Part shown: piece after piece, positions 1 to 14,800 of the stretch
Numbering within the stretch: the stretch's first letter is position 1
Layout: each line of letters starts with the position of its first letter
Source of the DNA: Liolophura sinensis
Taxonomy: Eukaryota; Mollusca; Polyplacophora; Chitonida; Chitonidae
Length of the DNA: 64,000 nucleotides
NCBI RefSeq assembly: GCF_032854445.1
Contig: NC_088302.1
Span: 40,430,191-40,494,190 of the forward strand
Direction: 5' to 3'
The notes under the pieces: model-generated
The model's database searches: none
What the model was told of the DNA's origin: nothing
What the model saw: the letters and a program-made list of their open reading frames with translations, nothing else
Position numbers and translations under genes: made by a program

Positions 1-3000
1 CGGGAGGGGGAGAGAACTCTCTCTTTAACAGCTGACCGGATAGTTTGAGTAAACCCTGCAACAACAACAATATACAGTGAACTCTCACAATATACCACAT
101 AAACAGTGTGAGTAATCCAGTGAGTAAGCAGTAATAAGACATCAAGATATTTTAATACCTACAATATATATGTGTTACCGTTATTTTTGATTAGACATAC
201 ATGTAAGCGCATATATTATGACAAAGAATATTAATACTATATAATTAAAGTTAACCAACTCCCAAAAGAAAATGGACTGAAGCATTTGAACTGTGTGTAT
301 GAAAGAACCAGGGCTTACAAAACAGTACTGACAACATGGTTCAAATAGGTTTACTACTGCAAGACAATTTATGTGCCCTAAAAAACAAAATTTTCAGTGG
401 TTTCTTAATCTGACAGATGTGACATCAATCAGGCAAATATGACAATAAATGGCAATTTTGCTGAATGAATGAAAACTTGGGGTTTAATGTTGCATGCTGA
501 ATTGAATGCCAACAAAAATGTTACTTAGGTAGGTTGGGAGTGCAGCATCTTTTGAGGACATTCGTTAATGACAGGTTACTTAAAAGTGCTACTTCAGTCC
601 TAAGAGAAGCTAAGCGGAAATATTAAAATGATATGAAGCATACCCTAAGGAACATAGCTAACACCTGGGTTCAAAAAGATTTACAACGAATAACACTACT
701 TAACCCGTATAAGTGAAGATTCCTCAAAACGAAATCTTCGACAGTTTCCGTAAAATTTTCCTGATGTGACATGATAATGCTCTTTATGTGACGATGATTC
801 AAGTAGATTTTACGTCGAGTAAGACAGTTATGCTGGAATAACGTCATGCGCGTTGGAAAGTGCGACGTCATTTGTTGCCATACATCAGGAATGGGTGACA
901 CCAAGCCTTCTTGTATGATGTCACACCAAGCAAAATTGGAAACGACAGAAAACTTTTCTTTCTGTACTAGCCTCCGAATATAGTGACGGCTGTTTTAATA
1001 CACTGCTATCTTTTAACAATTTAGGAAAGCAATTCAGACTACCTCAATCCTTATCATTTAACCGTCCTATTAAGACTTTCAGGTTTTCACACTGTAGTAG
1101 CTCTTTAACTGATATGTGACTGAAGTTTATTAACATCTGAGGAAGTTACATGCAGAAGAGACAGAAAAATGATATTTCCATACCACATCCTTAAAAGTTT
1201 AAACATGACACTAGATACAGTGCTACTTCTTCAGAATTTAGGGGAAAGGTCAGATTATCTCAATCCCTATCATTTAATCTTTTTTTTCCCAAATGAAGGC
1301 TTTAGAAATGTAGAAATCAATATTTCTGGTCAGGTACACCATGGTACACATACAATTTAAGGCCTGCTATACTTGCACTTTATGAATACGAGTACAAATT
1401 TGGATCGGATTCAAGGGAAATCTATAATCTGATTGAACATCGTTCCGTTTGTCTTTGACCCGCAGAGTTGTTCATGGTTCTCTGCTTTCTAACAAACTGC
1501 TGAATTGCTCACTGAACTGTCACCCTTCACCCTTCATACACAGTTTATATACAAATGCTTTCTCTGTAGCAGATCATTTATTCTCACATTTTTATATTAA
1601 GACAAATTGACCACCTGCCAGAAAGCTGACCGACGATCACCCCCAAACAAAAACACCATAGCTTTCCGCAGTTAAACAACAATCCCACTGCCGACATCCC
1701 GGATGTGGTGGCACCTTTTTTGCAGCCCAAGGTAATTTGAACAGAATCTTTCACACTGATGTATTGGAGACGTCCAAATATATATATGTTTTAACACTCC
1801 ACAGGCTCTAAATTCTAACTGATCACGATAAAATTAGGCAGATAATTTTTTTTCAATACAGGTCAGCTGAGCAAATCCAACTCTGCCACAAAGTTGCAGA
1901 TGATGACTGCATCATCACCAGTGAAATATGAATGTTAATGGAATGTGCTCTTTATATTGTAAACTTGGAAGGAATTTACAGATGTCTGTTCAATTTTGTG
2001 CATAACTGGTCATCTGATTGACTTCCTACCTGTACATATATGTGCCAGGTCTATTAATTGCAGAGAATTGAATTATAAGTGCAGTGTTGAGTATTCAAAA
2101 TTTACCTACTGCATATGCAAATTACGCATTGATGATGTCACAAATGGACAAGAATTAAATCTTGAAATTTTTTTTGATTATTGTTTAATTTCCCGGCGTG
2201 CAACATGATCATTATTCCCATTTTTTTCATTGATAGCATTTATTGTGCTGCCTCACTGAAATGACATTCTGAATACACCAGCCATACGCCCACCTATCAG
2301 TCACAGTATTCTGACTAGCTCTTTACCACAACAAGGATGTACTAAGATTGGCAAGTTTAAAATATCCTGCCTTATCCATCCCTTATAAAGAAGACTGTCT
2401 TTTAAATAACCATGTGATCATCACAGTACAATTATTTTGATGTTAAGCTTACACTGATTGTTTCACTGTTTTTTAAAGCCATACTTACAAATTTTTCACT
2501 GTATATACGATGGAGGTGTGATTTATGGGTTGAGTAAACTGCAGTGTTCAGAGAAAACCACATTATAAGCTTAATAAATGATGTAATAATCTGCCCTGGA
2601 ACATTGTCTGTAAGCTGGTTTTGTTGAAAACCCTTCAATTATAAAAAAAAATAAATAAATTAAAAAAATTGCAAGATATCCCATAATAAATTTATCTATT
2701 CCCTGATCGCTCTTTGGAAGGATTCACCCATCAATCTCTTTAGAAATGAATATTTTAAATGAAAGAAAAGCTGAAGTTAATCATGTTCACACTTCAACTG
2801 AAATCAGCTATCTCCAACAGCCAAAATTGTTTAGGACATGAATAAAATACAACTCTATGGAAAGACTTCATTAAATTGATTTATCCCTTTATTAGGCAAG
2901 ATTACACCATATATTTGAGGCTGAGAAAAACCACCAAACAGTAAAGTGCACGTACACAAGGCCGTGTAATTCTGAACACTCAAGCTACAGAATACGATCA

Positions 3001-5382
3001 ATTTAGCAGAATAGCCGAGTATAGTATTTGGTACAGGAACGAGGCCTGCAGAGATCGTGCTATGCCAACACCGGACTACAGGCTGCTGAAGGTAGAGGTA
3101 CATGGAAATGGTATTAAGGATCCAGCTGAGCGAACTGAAAACACCAGGCACAAACCCACAGGAAAATCAATGGGTTTCCTCTGAACCATTTACTGCACAA
3201 AAACCTGAAGAGTTTCTATAACTTATAAAGCCATGAATGGACAGCTCCAAGTGAAGAAGTCAACATGCTTTGTATGAACAAAAGCTTGGTGTTTTAATAC
3301 CACTTTAGAAATAGGTCAGCTGCAAATCCCTTGTCACAGTGCTACTGGAGTAGGTATCATCATGGGTAAATTATTTTATCCGGTTGGGATTGAATGACCT
3401 CCCCAAGAATACCAGCAGCATCTTGAATCAAGGGATCTATGTACTGGTACATGTATATACACCACATCATATGTAAACATCTAAGCATACTACATTCCAC
3501 TCAATGTCTAATATCTAAAATGTACATAAACAAAGCAAGTAAAGGCCTTAAAATGAAACTTTTGAAGCCAACACTTGAATAATTAATCTAACTTACATAT
3601 TGGCCTTTTAAGGTGAACGAATCAATCAGAATCAAGCCAAATGTGCCACTTGAAAAATGCTAAATTTCAAGTGAAATACAAGTACTGCATGTCTTCACAT
3701 GTATGAGGATTTACACATGTAGGCATTGACCACTAGCGTGTATACTCTGTACATGCACATCTATATGTCCATATTATTTACAATTTTACAAGTTTATGTT
3801 CATGTATTTATTTTTGTTATCTCAGCTTTATGTCAGTTATTCTCAAATCAGAAACGTACTTCCAAAACATAGCCAAAAAACAAAAAAAGGAATTAATTCA
3901 TAAACAAGTCATAAATCACAAGTCAAATCACTCCTTGTAACCAAGCATTACATGCACAAATATAATTAAACCAATTATAAGTGCTACACGCCTTAATGGA
4001 AACATGTTTTCACATTTAATCTGATACACACGTGGCATTAAACCACAGAACTACGAACATGCATTTTTGTTTCTTAATTACCATGGCAACATATTTTTAT
4101 GCAAGCGCTATAGACCTATTACATTAACTTCAACTTATGGGAGTAATGGTTGCCTCATATATAACTATACAATAAAGCGATAATCTAGCTGAACTGAAAA
4201 AACCATCACAGCTCAGTGGAAATCCATCAGTCCAGTGTAAACTTCAATCTGGAACAACTCAAGTGCATGATGATATTGTTACACACCAAAAAAATTTTTT
4301 AAAAAAGTAATTTCTCACAAAAATTTATATATAATCTGAACTGTACGACAGGCCAACAAAATACAATATCGCAAATTATTTCTGGCTCCACTGATAATGC
4401 CAATAATGAACACAAACTCATAACTTACTTACATCAGGTACATTATTTATGTTATCTATTGCAAGAGAGATGCGATATATACAAAAATCAGCAAACATCT
4501 GTCAGTTGACAGAAAATCAACCACTCCCATTTTCTTTCACATGACACCAGAGTGTACATGGACATGTATTGACCTGATTTTTGTTAATTCCAATTCTAAA
4601 TGTTTTGCTTTTATGACAGCTGTCAGGTTTATGAATGCAGGAAACTGGAGTGCTTGAGTTAAACCACTGCCCTTTGCCAGGTACCTGACTAACCACCTGA
4701 CTAACCACATGACTTAAAGTGAAAGACAGCACCTAACTAATGTTTATGCCCACTGAAAGATTACCATTCAAACTATTTTAAACGGGCATTAAATATTTTT
4801 AAAAATTTTTTTCAACCCAGTAAAAGTTTAATGAATCTTCGTCTAGACATAGCTTTAGCACGTCTCCACTATCGAGGGCAAGATAGTGTAACGTTTATTC
4901 TAACTCTCTGAATTGTTAAATACAACGTTAAACCCCAAGCACTCACTCCAACTCTCTAATTTCGAAGGCATTTTCTGAATAAAAAACAATCCACGCAGTA
5001 GCCTTTGACAGGGAAAAGTGGTGGACTTCCGTGACCTCAGAAATCAGACATACTAGAAAGATATTTTTTCCACTGCTTGAACTGTTGATACAGCAGGCCT
5101 ACTATTTACAAGGAACTCCAACGACCCTGTTTCAATAGCCTACATGTAGCTGCAGATGCACAGCCAGGGTATTCCAGTCCTGGTTCAAGTCTCAGACTAC
5201 GAAGGGGTTGAGATGCCTATTTTGACCCCGATTAAATGTTTACAAAACTACAATAGGATTGTTGTACAATTAGATTCATGATCAATTCTGAAACAAATGG
5301 AAATAAATCTAAGTGCCACTGAGGTGATTTAGACATTTGACTGTCGCTGGATTTTATGCTTCAGTTTTGTTGCGTGGCTCCT

Positions 5383-5552
5383 TGGATGAAAGCCTTCGGG
5401 TGAATGTGGGAAGGTTTGCCAGCAACCTGCGAATGGGCGTGGGTTCCCCCGGGCTGTGCCCGGTTTCCACCCACCATAATGGTGGCCGCCGTCATATAAG
5501 TGAAATATTCTTGAGTAGGGTGTAAAACACCAATCAAAAAAATAAAAAAAAT
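5383..5552 (+). mobile_element. tRNA-derived SINE (family 1), 5'-truncated
   Basis: The copy reads body to tail on the plus strand: 'gggaaggtttgccagcaacc', then the GC-rich centre, then 'gaaatattcttgagta' and the A-rich tail. The tRNA-like head is missing or badly diverged. At least a dozen copies of the family occur in this window in both orientations. Short open frames on both strands here are by-products of the SINE. Confidence 0.85.
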
Positions 5553-6261
5553 CTTAGATGAAAGCAGTGCTGACCTAGTTATCGCAGATGTCAGAGAAAG
5601 CACCTCAGCTTGAACACAGCCTTTCAATAATTTTACTGTGTTTTATAAAAGAAAACAGACAAAAAGACATCCTTTGTATGCGAGAAAGATGACAAAGCAA
5701 AACTTAAATTCTTCCGTTGTAATAAATTGAGAGAAAAAAAAATTATATCTTAAGATTTTTAATTAATTTTAAGCGTTGTCCAGAGAGATGCCGTTTTCTC
5801 ATCCACATAAACCTTTGGCATCTGTAATGAATTTTGCGCTGACTCGCATATTTGTTATTTAGAAACTGCTGACAAAATGCTAAAATGAACGACAAAAAAA
5901 GTATTTGGGTCATGAATGCACTTTGACGATATGCTATACTGTCTGACATAATTTGTGATACCATCGTTGAATATTAAACGGCTTGTAAATCACCTGATTT
6001 TATTCCTGTGGTGGGCTGCAAATGATACAGGCCTGCCCCAGAACACTTTGTGCAATGACCCTTCCGCTACACGAAACTAGATCTTTGTAAATGATCTCAA
6101 AATGATGTCTTATGCAATAGTTTGGTGTTATCAGATGTGACTTCATGGAGTGAATGGGTAAAGGCCTACATCACATCCTGGGCTGCACAGTCTAATAGCA
6201 ACGTGTTTGATTTCACAAAATTCTCAAGATGGCTGCCTCAACTCTCACCAGCCATTTGTAC

Positions 6262-6470
6262 AGTACTGCCAGGGCCATATCTAGAGTCACTTTGGTTCTG
6301 GAAAACGTTTGGGCTCCCGAACTGTTTGCCCCCCACACTAAACAAGCTGTATTAAAACTAACAAGTAAACTAAACAAAAATATGATGGTTTACCAATAAA
6401 AAGGTGAGTTTTTATATAAATCTCTTTCGTTCACAGACTTGAAACCTCTTAGAAAGCATCAATTTGAGTC
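6262..6470 (+). repeat. Older dispersed repeat R1, uninterrupted copy
   Basis: About 200 bp matching the sequence that flanks the SINE at 12257-12420. Shared landmarks are 'ccagggc', 'tatgggc' or 'tttgggc', 'aagctgtaataaaac' or 'aagctgtattaaaac', 'aaaaatatgacggttta' and 'agttttcatacaaa'. This copy lacks the SINE and so serves as the empty-site paralogue. The family is not recognised and no coding capacity is visible. Confidence 0.6.
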
Positions 6471-8424
6471 ACATTTTTAAAATTTCATTATGCACAGTCA
6501 CAATGTCAACATTAAAGTTTAGGATCACAACCTTTATTGTATTCGATGACATAGCCCTGATTGCCATTTTGTTTTACATGTTATTCGGTGAAATCTCATT
6601 AAGATAATAAAGTATAATGCTTTTTAAAAACTTGAGTATCCTGCTTTCGATTGAAATATGTTTTAGCCACATGCTGTCTTGTCCTTTAAAGATTAAAAAC
6701 GTCCTACTGTGTCATGTGACTTGTCAAAAGTTTCAGACAAATTTGTGGATACCAATTCCCATCACCTTCATACAAGCGCTGAGACGCTTAAAGTGAGCGT
6801 AAAGTCTGCCGCTATATATACTTAGAAAAAATGATATAAGGCACAGTTAACACAGAAAAATATGTAAAAAAATTCTATAAAGTTTTGAAAGCCGAGAAGA
6901 TGAAGTTCAGCATTGGGGATATGGCACTGACGGACAATTCACTCCGAGAAGCCATTTTGTAGAAGCCCTTATGAACTTGGCCAATCACTAGTGCTGAAAG
7001 CGTCACGTGATTATTGGCTTTCATGTCGAAAAACTTATTAGCTCTCGATTGTCAGTGTGGTTTCTTATAGTGGATAGATAGCTATCGGGACAATAAATTG
7101 GATTTTGCGCTTAGTTTAGGTGTTAAACTAATGCATTTTGAGCTACACATTTATGAGCAGGGAACCGAGAATGACTGCGCGGGTCGCAGTGTGTACAAGG
7201 TCAGGATACCATAGTTACTTGTGATGGTGAGCTGGCAAGAAAACCGCCTCGGAAGAGTCATTGCTTGAAGACAAATATTGTTTGCATTAATTTTTTTTAG
7301 CAAAGTCAGATTTATTACGATTTAAAATTTATCTTCCCCAAATCTGAAAGGGTCTGTTATCAATCAGAAGGTCCTGCTGTGTTCAGTACAGCCAGCTAGG
7401 TCAAATGCTTGCACCCATGCAGGACATGGATGAGCAGGACCGCTTGTGTCCACGAACATCGCTCAGACCGAGTGCCAAACTAAACGAAGCATAGGGGCCT
7501 TTGGAATGGGACAGAGCTGATACACTTTGGTTGGGTACCAGGTGTTTTTGTTTGTATTTTCTCATTGTCACATTTTTTAATACCGATGGTACGGGAGAGC
7601 TCCTAGGCTTTGTGACGTCACTCTAGATAGCTACATGTATAACATGGCCAAATGGCATCACCAAATGAGTGGTTAGATATTGACTATTGTTTGCTATTTA
7701 TTTTCAGTGTCAGTGAACCAATACAAGCCAGGAATAATTATGTGGTGATGTCAGGATATTGTAAAAGTCCATTGTCCTTCAGATGATAAACATTTACAAC
7801 AGTTTATAACTAGTACCAAGGTTGACAATGACTGTGAGACAGTGGTATGTGTATATCCAGTTACTAACATAGGTTTAACCAGACGGGTATATGAAAGACT
7901 ATTCTTACAAATCTAACATTGGAAAGATAGGGGAAAAAATTTGCAGAAAAATTGGAAATGAGACCAGATTTCAAATTCTGTTTAAATATATGCTAGCAAG
8001 TTGTGTATGATAGCTGTTATATTTGCTCACATAACGAAAAAAGACAAACACAAGGGATAATTGAGGGATCAATGTTATAGTTTAACACAGACAATAAATA
8101 GCTCAATGTGGTCACAGCCGTGTATAATCTAACAGTGTGACTCTTACTAAAAGCAATGAAAGCCACATTGGTAGACTTATATGTACATATAGTAGAATGT
8201 GTTATCCACAGGAAAATCTATGCATCGAAACAGACATTCGTATACCAGCCGTCAACCAATAAGAATGTTTCAGTCATTTTTTAAGCACATTTAATTATAG
8301 AGAGGTTGCATGTGATGTCATCACTTTGGCAGGACAATAGCCCAGTAGCCATACTGGAGTCCTGTTAACATGGGCTGCTATAGCCACAGTACTCCAATAT
8401 GGCTACCAGAAGTAGGTCATGTGA

Positions 8425-8535
8425 CCCTTCTATATTTCACTTATACCATGGCAGCCATCATTATGGTTACAGGAAACTGGATTGATCCCCACCATCCACA
8501 GGTTACTGGCAGCCCTTCCCAAGATTACACAATTC
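8425..8535 (-). mobile_element. SINE family 1, diverged fragment
   Basis: Matches the family in reverse orientation: 'atatttcacttata', 'gcagccatcattatgg', 'ccacaggtt'. The tail and tRNA-like head are both absent. Confidence 0.6.
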
Positions 8536-11500
8536 ATCCATCATGCTGCTGAGCTGACCATTTAGTTGTCTGTGTTGTGTACTGAATAATACAAATACAT
8601 GTATGTGCAACAACTCAAGCCAAAGAGAGATAAGAAGAATCCTTAACTTATCGGCCAGAATAGATCTTGGTTTCTATTGGCACATTCACAGAGACTGGAA
8701 GCGATCTACTTCCGATGGTTGCGACCTTGAGGGACTATCATTTCACCTTGAGAATATTTCTATATATAATTTGTACGATACCAATGTCTTGCTATTCTAC
8801 TGGCGTCAAAACATGGCCATGATTTCTCAAAAGACTCCCCCAGTAATGGAACCCAATTTATTCTGACCTCCATGGGAGGATTCTGGCTTCCAAACAGGAG
8901 GAGCTACATGTATGATATCTGAGGTGTGCAGTTTAAAGACAGAACTTTCACAAGGCGCACATGTGTGAGTGTAATTCTTCAACCTTTTCGTGTGTTTGTA
9001 AAGAAGTTTATTTAAATGTATTCTGAAATGATAAAATTATACTTTTTGTGAAGCCCTGAAAGTGGCCAACCCAACAAAACTAATGTAGACTCAAAAATCA
9101 AATTTAGCGTGAAAGCTGATCTCTCGTACATGTATGCAACAAAGGCTGAGGAATTAGGGTACATGTAGTTGTATTTAGTCATTTACATTTTAGACAAAAA
9201 GAAAACACTAACGTTAAGTATATGTTAGATGAAAGACCACTGAACACAGTCCATAAAAATAATGTTACTAATTTTTTTTTTTTTTTTTTTGTAGAACTTT
9301 CATGGTACAACATATCTGAAACAATGGCTACTATGACGGCCTTTTCTACATGACCATATTGGGGCCATCAACATCACTTGATTAGGTTTTTGTCATTCAA
9401 CACACAGACTACTAGATTTCGTCATGCAAAATGTATATATACAGATCTAGGAATACATTCACGGATTACACTTGGAAAACAAACTATATGTATTGCTGAC
9501 GGTTTGGTGCCTGACTCTGGTTTGAAACCCGCAGTGGTCTCAGCCAAATTTCAGCACTAGAATCTGTGCTATATTCAGAAAGTGTAATCCCTATTAACGA
9601 TAATACTGTTACTTAATCCACTTTCTAAATGACATCTATACCTATCTACATGTATTACAGGTAAAAAATATGGATTTGACATCACTGATACCTTCTGGGT
9701 CACTACAAACCAGCAGAGAATTTAATCTTTTAAAACCATTTTATTAGGTTGGAAAATTCAAAAAAAAAAAAAAAATTAAATGTTTTCTAGCACAGTGTTT
9801 AATGGTCTCTCATCTGATATATACTTCACTGTAGTGTTTTCTTTGCATTTCAGTGTCTACTAATTACTGTACAAGTACAGCAACTGAGGAACTTCAAAGC
9901 ATGTTTATACATGAGTAAATTTGTAAATAAGCATGACGGTGTGTTATTCTAGTCTCATAACGCTGCTTAAGTAACCTGGTATTAAATTGATTTGACTTGT
10001 GAACTGCTGTTTATTGCGAGGTATTCAATGTTTCAGTAAACAAAATGCTCATGTATACATGTCAGAATGGCCTAAGAAAACAGTGTGCATGACAGACATA
10101 CAATTCCCTTTAGGCTCAAGTCTTACCTGTGATACTACGCTACCTGGCTGACAATTAAGCTATTAAAACTGTGTATGGTAAACATGAAATAATCTGAGAT
10201 ATAGACACCATTATCTGGGATGAAGGCAAGCTAATTAACCACTAAGACAGATGGATGGGTGGATGTAGCCTCCTCAGTGTTATGTACACACATAGAAGTT
10301 CGCCATCCCTGGAAGCCAAGAGTAGAATGAAGCACAGCTATATGAACATGTCAGTTAGTACCCTAACTGTACATCTCATCTTAATCTGCTCACCCCCTGG
10401 GGCAGGGTTTTTCCCCAATGGTAGCAGATTAATTGCATGCCTGGGTGTTAGCCAATAATCGGGGATTGTACACCAACCAATGAAGCGTCAAATAAGTTTT
10501 GTGGTTCATCATTAGTTACAGCAGGCTCATTAGAGAGGTCAGGGCCATGGACATGGAACCTCAGGGTTAGATACATGGTCTTTAATAAGACTGTATGTCC
10601 TTCACAAGAACTTTTTCCAAAGAAAAGAAATTAAAATAAATGGATCCAACATACAAAAGAATCAAATGAAGTTCTCTTAACCCAATCCCTGAATACTGCC
10701 TTCCCAAATATTGACCAAAAAAGTGTCCTTTTAAGCGAAAATAGATCACCTTCTACTGAGTATACTTTGGGATCAAAATAAAACAGTACCTGACTGACAA
10801 AACCTAGATTAGAGCCTGAATCTGCCCTTGGAGAGTAGTATTTTGACATCTTTGATGCTTCTGCACGTGTTCAAGAACCCATTGTAAATCTGTTGTGTGA
10901 TTTGTTCACAACTTTTCAATCCTGTCTGCTGTTTTTTGCTTACATTTACATACCGGTACATTTGATTAATTCTTTCTAGAAAATCAAATAAATGGCTCTG
11001 CACAACTTCCTGGATCCACCACTCACAGAAATGGTACACGCTACATATATATTGTATGTACACAAGTACACCTAGTATGCCGAGTATGTCTGTATGTATG
11101 TTAATCACTTATCAATAAGTCAATAGTGCACTACTGTCTACATTGGTGAATAGCGAGTTAGTACTGGGGCAGGGGTATGGCAGAGTTGCCAGATCCAAAA
11201 TCAATAGTGTAACATCTTCAACTGCCCAGCTGACAGTTGTCTGAGAGCACAAACTACTAAGATAAGGACAAAGTCTGATGAAAATCTGGACCACATCAAA
11301 GCCTAGCTGTCCTCAATACCAGTGTCACTAATCTATTGTCTGTTCAACATTGTAGATGGTATAATTAAGAAAAGATGGCCCAGTTCCAGGAACCTTTGGA
11401 AACCATGGACTTCTTCTCATATAAATGACTTAAATGCTTGTAGGATATACAGGTAATTTTTGTGATAGCATTTTTTTTTGTTACTGATAAATCAGTAGAT

Positions 11501-11762
11501 AAAGAATTTTTCATTTGAAGTGAAAATCTTACAAAAATACATATCTTTTAATGATATCCATACTTTTGGCTGCTTTTAAATTTACACATACCACTAAATG
11601 GTTTTCCTTCCTAAATTCATATTCACATCTAAAACCAGTGATACAATTCATTAGACTCACAAGCATTTATTTTTTTATCTAATTGTCACTTTGTCACACT
11701 CAAGAATTTTGCAAGATAAAAAGTAGACTACTTTCAACTCTGGTACACAAGCTTCAGTTTCA

Positions 11763-11892
11763 TGAAGAAAATAATTCACAGTTTTCATATAAATTATCTT
11801 ACAATTCACAATTTTCATATAAATTATCTTACAGTTCACAGTATTCGTATAAATTATCTTACAGTTCACAGTTTTCATATAAGCTATCTTAC
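11763..11892 (-). repeat. 30-bp tandem repeat starting at an FCHSD2 5' splice site
   Basis: About four 30-bp units run downstream in transcription from the donor of FCHSD2 exon 3. Read on the minus strand each unit carries 'gtaagataatttatat' or a close variant. The authentic donor defines an exon edge at 11893, and identical GTAAGAT motifs define would-be edges at 11863, 11833 and 11803, exactly 30 bp apart. The array therefore multiplies a donor-like signal. Using any decoy would read through an in-frame TAG only two codons past the normal junction and truncate the protein. Confidence 0.85.
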
Positions 11893-14800
11893 CTGAGCAT
11901 ATTCCTTCTCTAAAACGGCCCTTTGTTTACTGTATGTCCTGTAACAAATAAATACAAGAATCAGTAAAATGAGAATTGCCTTCTCTGTCTATGACATGTT
12001 AATGAGTAACGCCATGGTTTTCCTTCAGTCAATTACAATCAATATAACATGTAGAAGTTTATTCAGTACTGAAGGATCACTAATTCGCTTAATATACATG
12101 TATACATGATGGTGCTGTGGTCAGTTTGGAAGAAACCAGAGTGCCAGGAGCAATACCAGGGCGATACTTAAAGCCATTTTAGTTATGGAAAATGTATGGG
12201 CCCCTAAGCTGGAGGCGTTCAAACTAATCAAGCTGTAATAAAACTACCCAGTAAATTTTATTTATTTATTTATTTATTTATTTGATTGGTGTTTTAGGCC
12301 GTACTCAAGAATATTTCACTTTAACGGTGACGGCCAGCATTACGATGGGAGGAAACTGGTCAAAGCCCAGGGGAAACCCACGACCATCTGCAGGTTGCTG
12401 GACCTTCCCACATACAGCCAAAAAACCAAGTAAACTGAACAAAAATATGACGGTTTACAAATAAAGTTCAGTTTTCATACAAATTTATTTCACCACTCAA
12501 CAGTTCTCAGAAAACATTATTTTGAATTGCATTTTATAAAATTTCTTTTAAAGTCACTTTTCAAATTTGGCATCAGATCCTTTTTTTTTTCTTTTTTTTT
12601 TTTAAGATATTGCTTTCCATACCACAGGCCTTTGGCACGTATTTATTTATTTATTTTATTTGATTGGTGTTTTATGCCGAACTCAAGACTACATGTATTT
12701 CACTAATATGACAGTGGCCAGCATTATGGTGTGAGGAAACCCAGCAGAGCCCTGGAGCAACCCACGACCATCTGCATGGTCCTTTGGCAAAGTACTAAAC
12801 TCACAAAATCTGCCACATGTTATGCACAGGTTTTCACTAAAAGTGCAAGAGTCAAGTTTCAGTCATAATCCAGGAAGGCATGTGGTATCCAACAACCTTC
12901 ATGACAGACCACATGAGGTTTACACTAGTACAGTAGCTGAAATTTTAATCAGTGACCACACAAATATGTATATTATAAATATAATATAATAATATACTAT
13001 AAATATACTATAAATATGTATTTATTTTTGATTGTACATTTGCATGTATGCATATATATATATAAACTGTATACATGTATGTCCATGTATCTTCATTCAA
13101 AAGATGGTTTGCTTTCACATATATATACATTATGTACATGAATCATTATTCACAAGATGGTTTGCTTTCACATGTATATACATGTATGTACATGAATCAT
13201 TGTTCATAAGATGGTTTGCTTCCACATATATACATGTGTGTACATGAATCATTGTTCACAAGATGGTTTGCTTTCACATATATATACATTATGTACATGA
13301 ATCACTGTTCACAAGATGGTTTGCTTTCACATGTATATACATGTGTGTACATGAATCATTGTTCACAAGATGGTTTGCTTTCACATATATATACATTATG
13401 TACATGAATTATTGTGCACAAGATGGTTTGCTTTCACATATACATTGTGTGTACATGAATCACTGTTCACAAGATGGTTTGCTTTCACATATATACATAC
13501 ATGTATATACATTTAGCCTGTAGCCACGTGAATGTACAGGGCTTGATGTGGGTACCCTTTTTAGTCACAAAGCTGTCAGTTTCAAAAATTTTATATACAT
13601 GAATAAAACAAAAATATGAAAATGTTATCATTTGGGATCCCAAATTTCTCACCCCAAACCCTTTTGACAGGTTAAAAAAGGCTCAAGATCAAGCCCTGCA
13701 TGATGTACATGTATGACGATATACATGAATGTCACGCTCAGACTGCGTGCAGTAGACATGTTTATACATGAAGCTGAGCACTGATACTGGGATATCCATC
13801 ATCAAGACCTAATGCCTCATAACTTAAGAAGATAATCATAGAGCTGTCATACGTGCCAAAGACAGCGTTAATCTTCCAGAACAGAGTATATAATCTGAGC
13901 TAATATCCTGTCTAGCTGGCCGGTCACTCTGTACCCTTGGACCCATACACATTACCATGACCAGTCAAAGATCTAATTACCACTAGCCCAGGATCAAGTA
14001 CAGGAGATTAGCCAATTGGATTACAGTACTAATGGGGGAATCAGTGTGGGAATGGCAATACATGATGTCTGGACCAAGAGCCTGTAGTAGACATAGATGC
14101 CTCTGCTTTATAGTAAGATGTCAGATTTCACCTTTGTATACATGTAGATCATCTATGCTACACATTATATATGTGCTCTACAGAGTTTTCATACAGGAGG
14201 ACTAGAAAAGAAATGTTTGCAGCTATAAAATTCAAGCCAATTTTTAACCACCTACATGTATATCCATATTTGGGGCATCACTACAGTAGTTTGGGAAAGA
14301 TAGCAAGCAAAATAACAAACCCTTATTATGTCCAAAACAATTGGTTTCTTTCTTGTTCTTGCCATGCTTTATGACATCTTATTTTGTCTTCAGCAGGGAT
14401 GGTAAACTCTTTATTCAAACAAACTGAACAGTGCAAAGTGTTAAATGGGTGCTTTTTGGTTTGATCTGATTTGATTTTGATTTGATTGGTGTTTTACGCT
14501 CTACTCAAGAATACTTCACTTATACGACAGCGACCAGCATTGTGGTGGGAGGAAACCGAGCAGAGCCCAAGGGAAACCCGTGACCATTCGCAGGTTGCTG
14601 CAAGAAATTCCCATGAGCTGGACTTGAACTCACAGCGACCACATTGGTGTGATCAGACCCTGACTCAATTTTGCTGCTGTAAATGGCCCAAAATTTTGTC
14701 CATGACTACATTGCTCATTTTTCCTAATTATGAGAGTTCCACTGATCTTACTATACACGCAGAACAATGTTTTGAGGTTTGTTTGCGGTAGGATGATATC

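Larger units (their letters stand above)
1..11762. other. Non-coding stretch, probably FCHSD2 intron 3
   Basis: No coding exon could be supported on either strand. The FCHSD2 gene runs leftward and its fourth coding exon was not found here, so this is most simply the left part of a long intron, although an intron ending within it cannot be excluded. It holds two SINE copies, one copy of an older dispersed repeat at about 6262, a 19-20 base T run near 9272, and a diverged duplication of about 50 bp (1016-1066 and 1234-1284). All open frames are shorter than 90 codons and resemble no family I know. Confidence 0.5.

Noticed and set aside
1-11762. Fourth exon of FCHSD2 (expected to encode the segment after EKEYAQ)
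   Set aside because: I looked for a matching splice-flanked piece on the minus strand and found none convincing. It is probably beyond the left edge, though a diverged exon could have been missed.
13032-13523. Overlapping 60-86 codon frames rich in His, Tyr and Ile
   Set aside because: All arise from the 53-bp tandem repeat. Several frames are open at once, which is expected from periodic sequence and not evidence of a gene.
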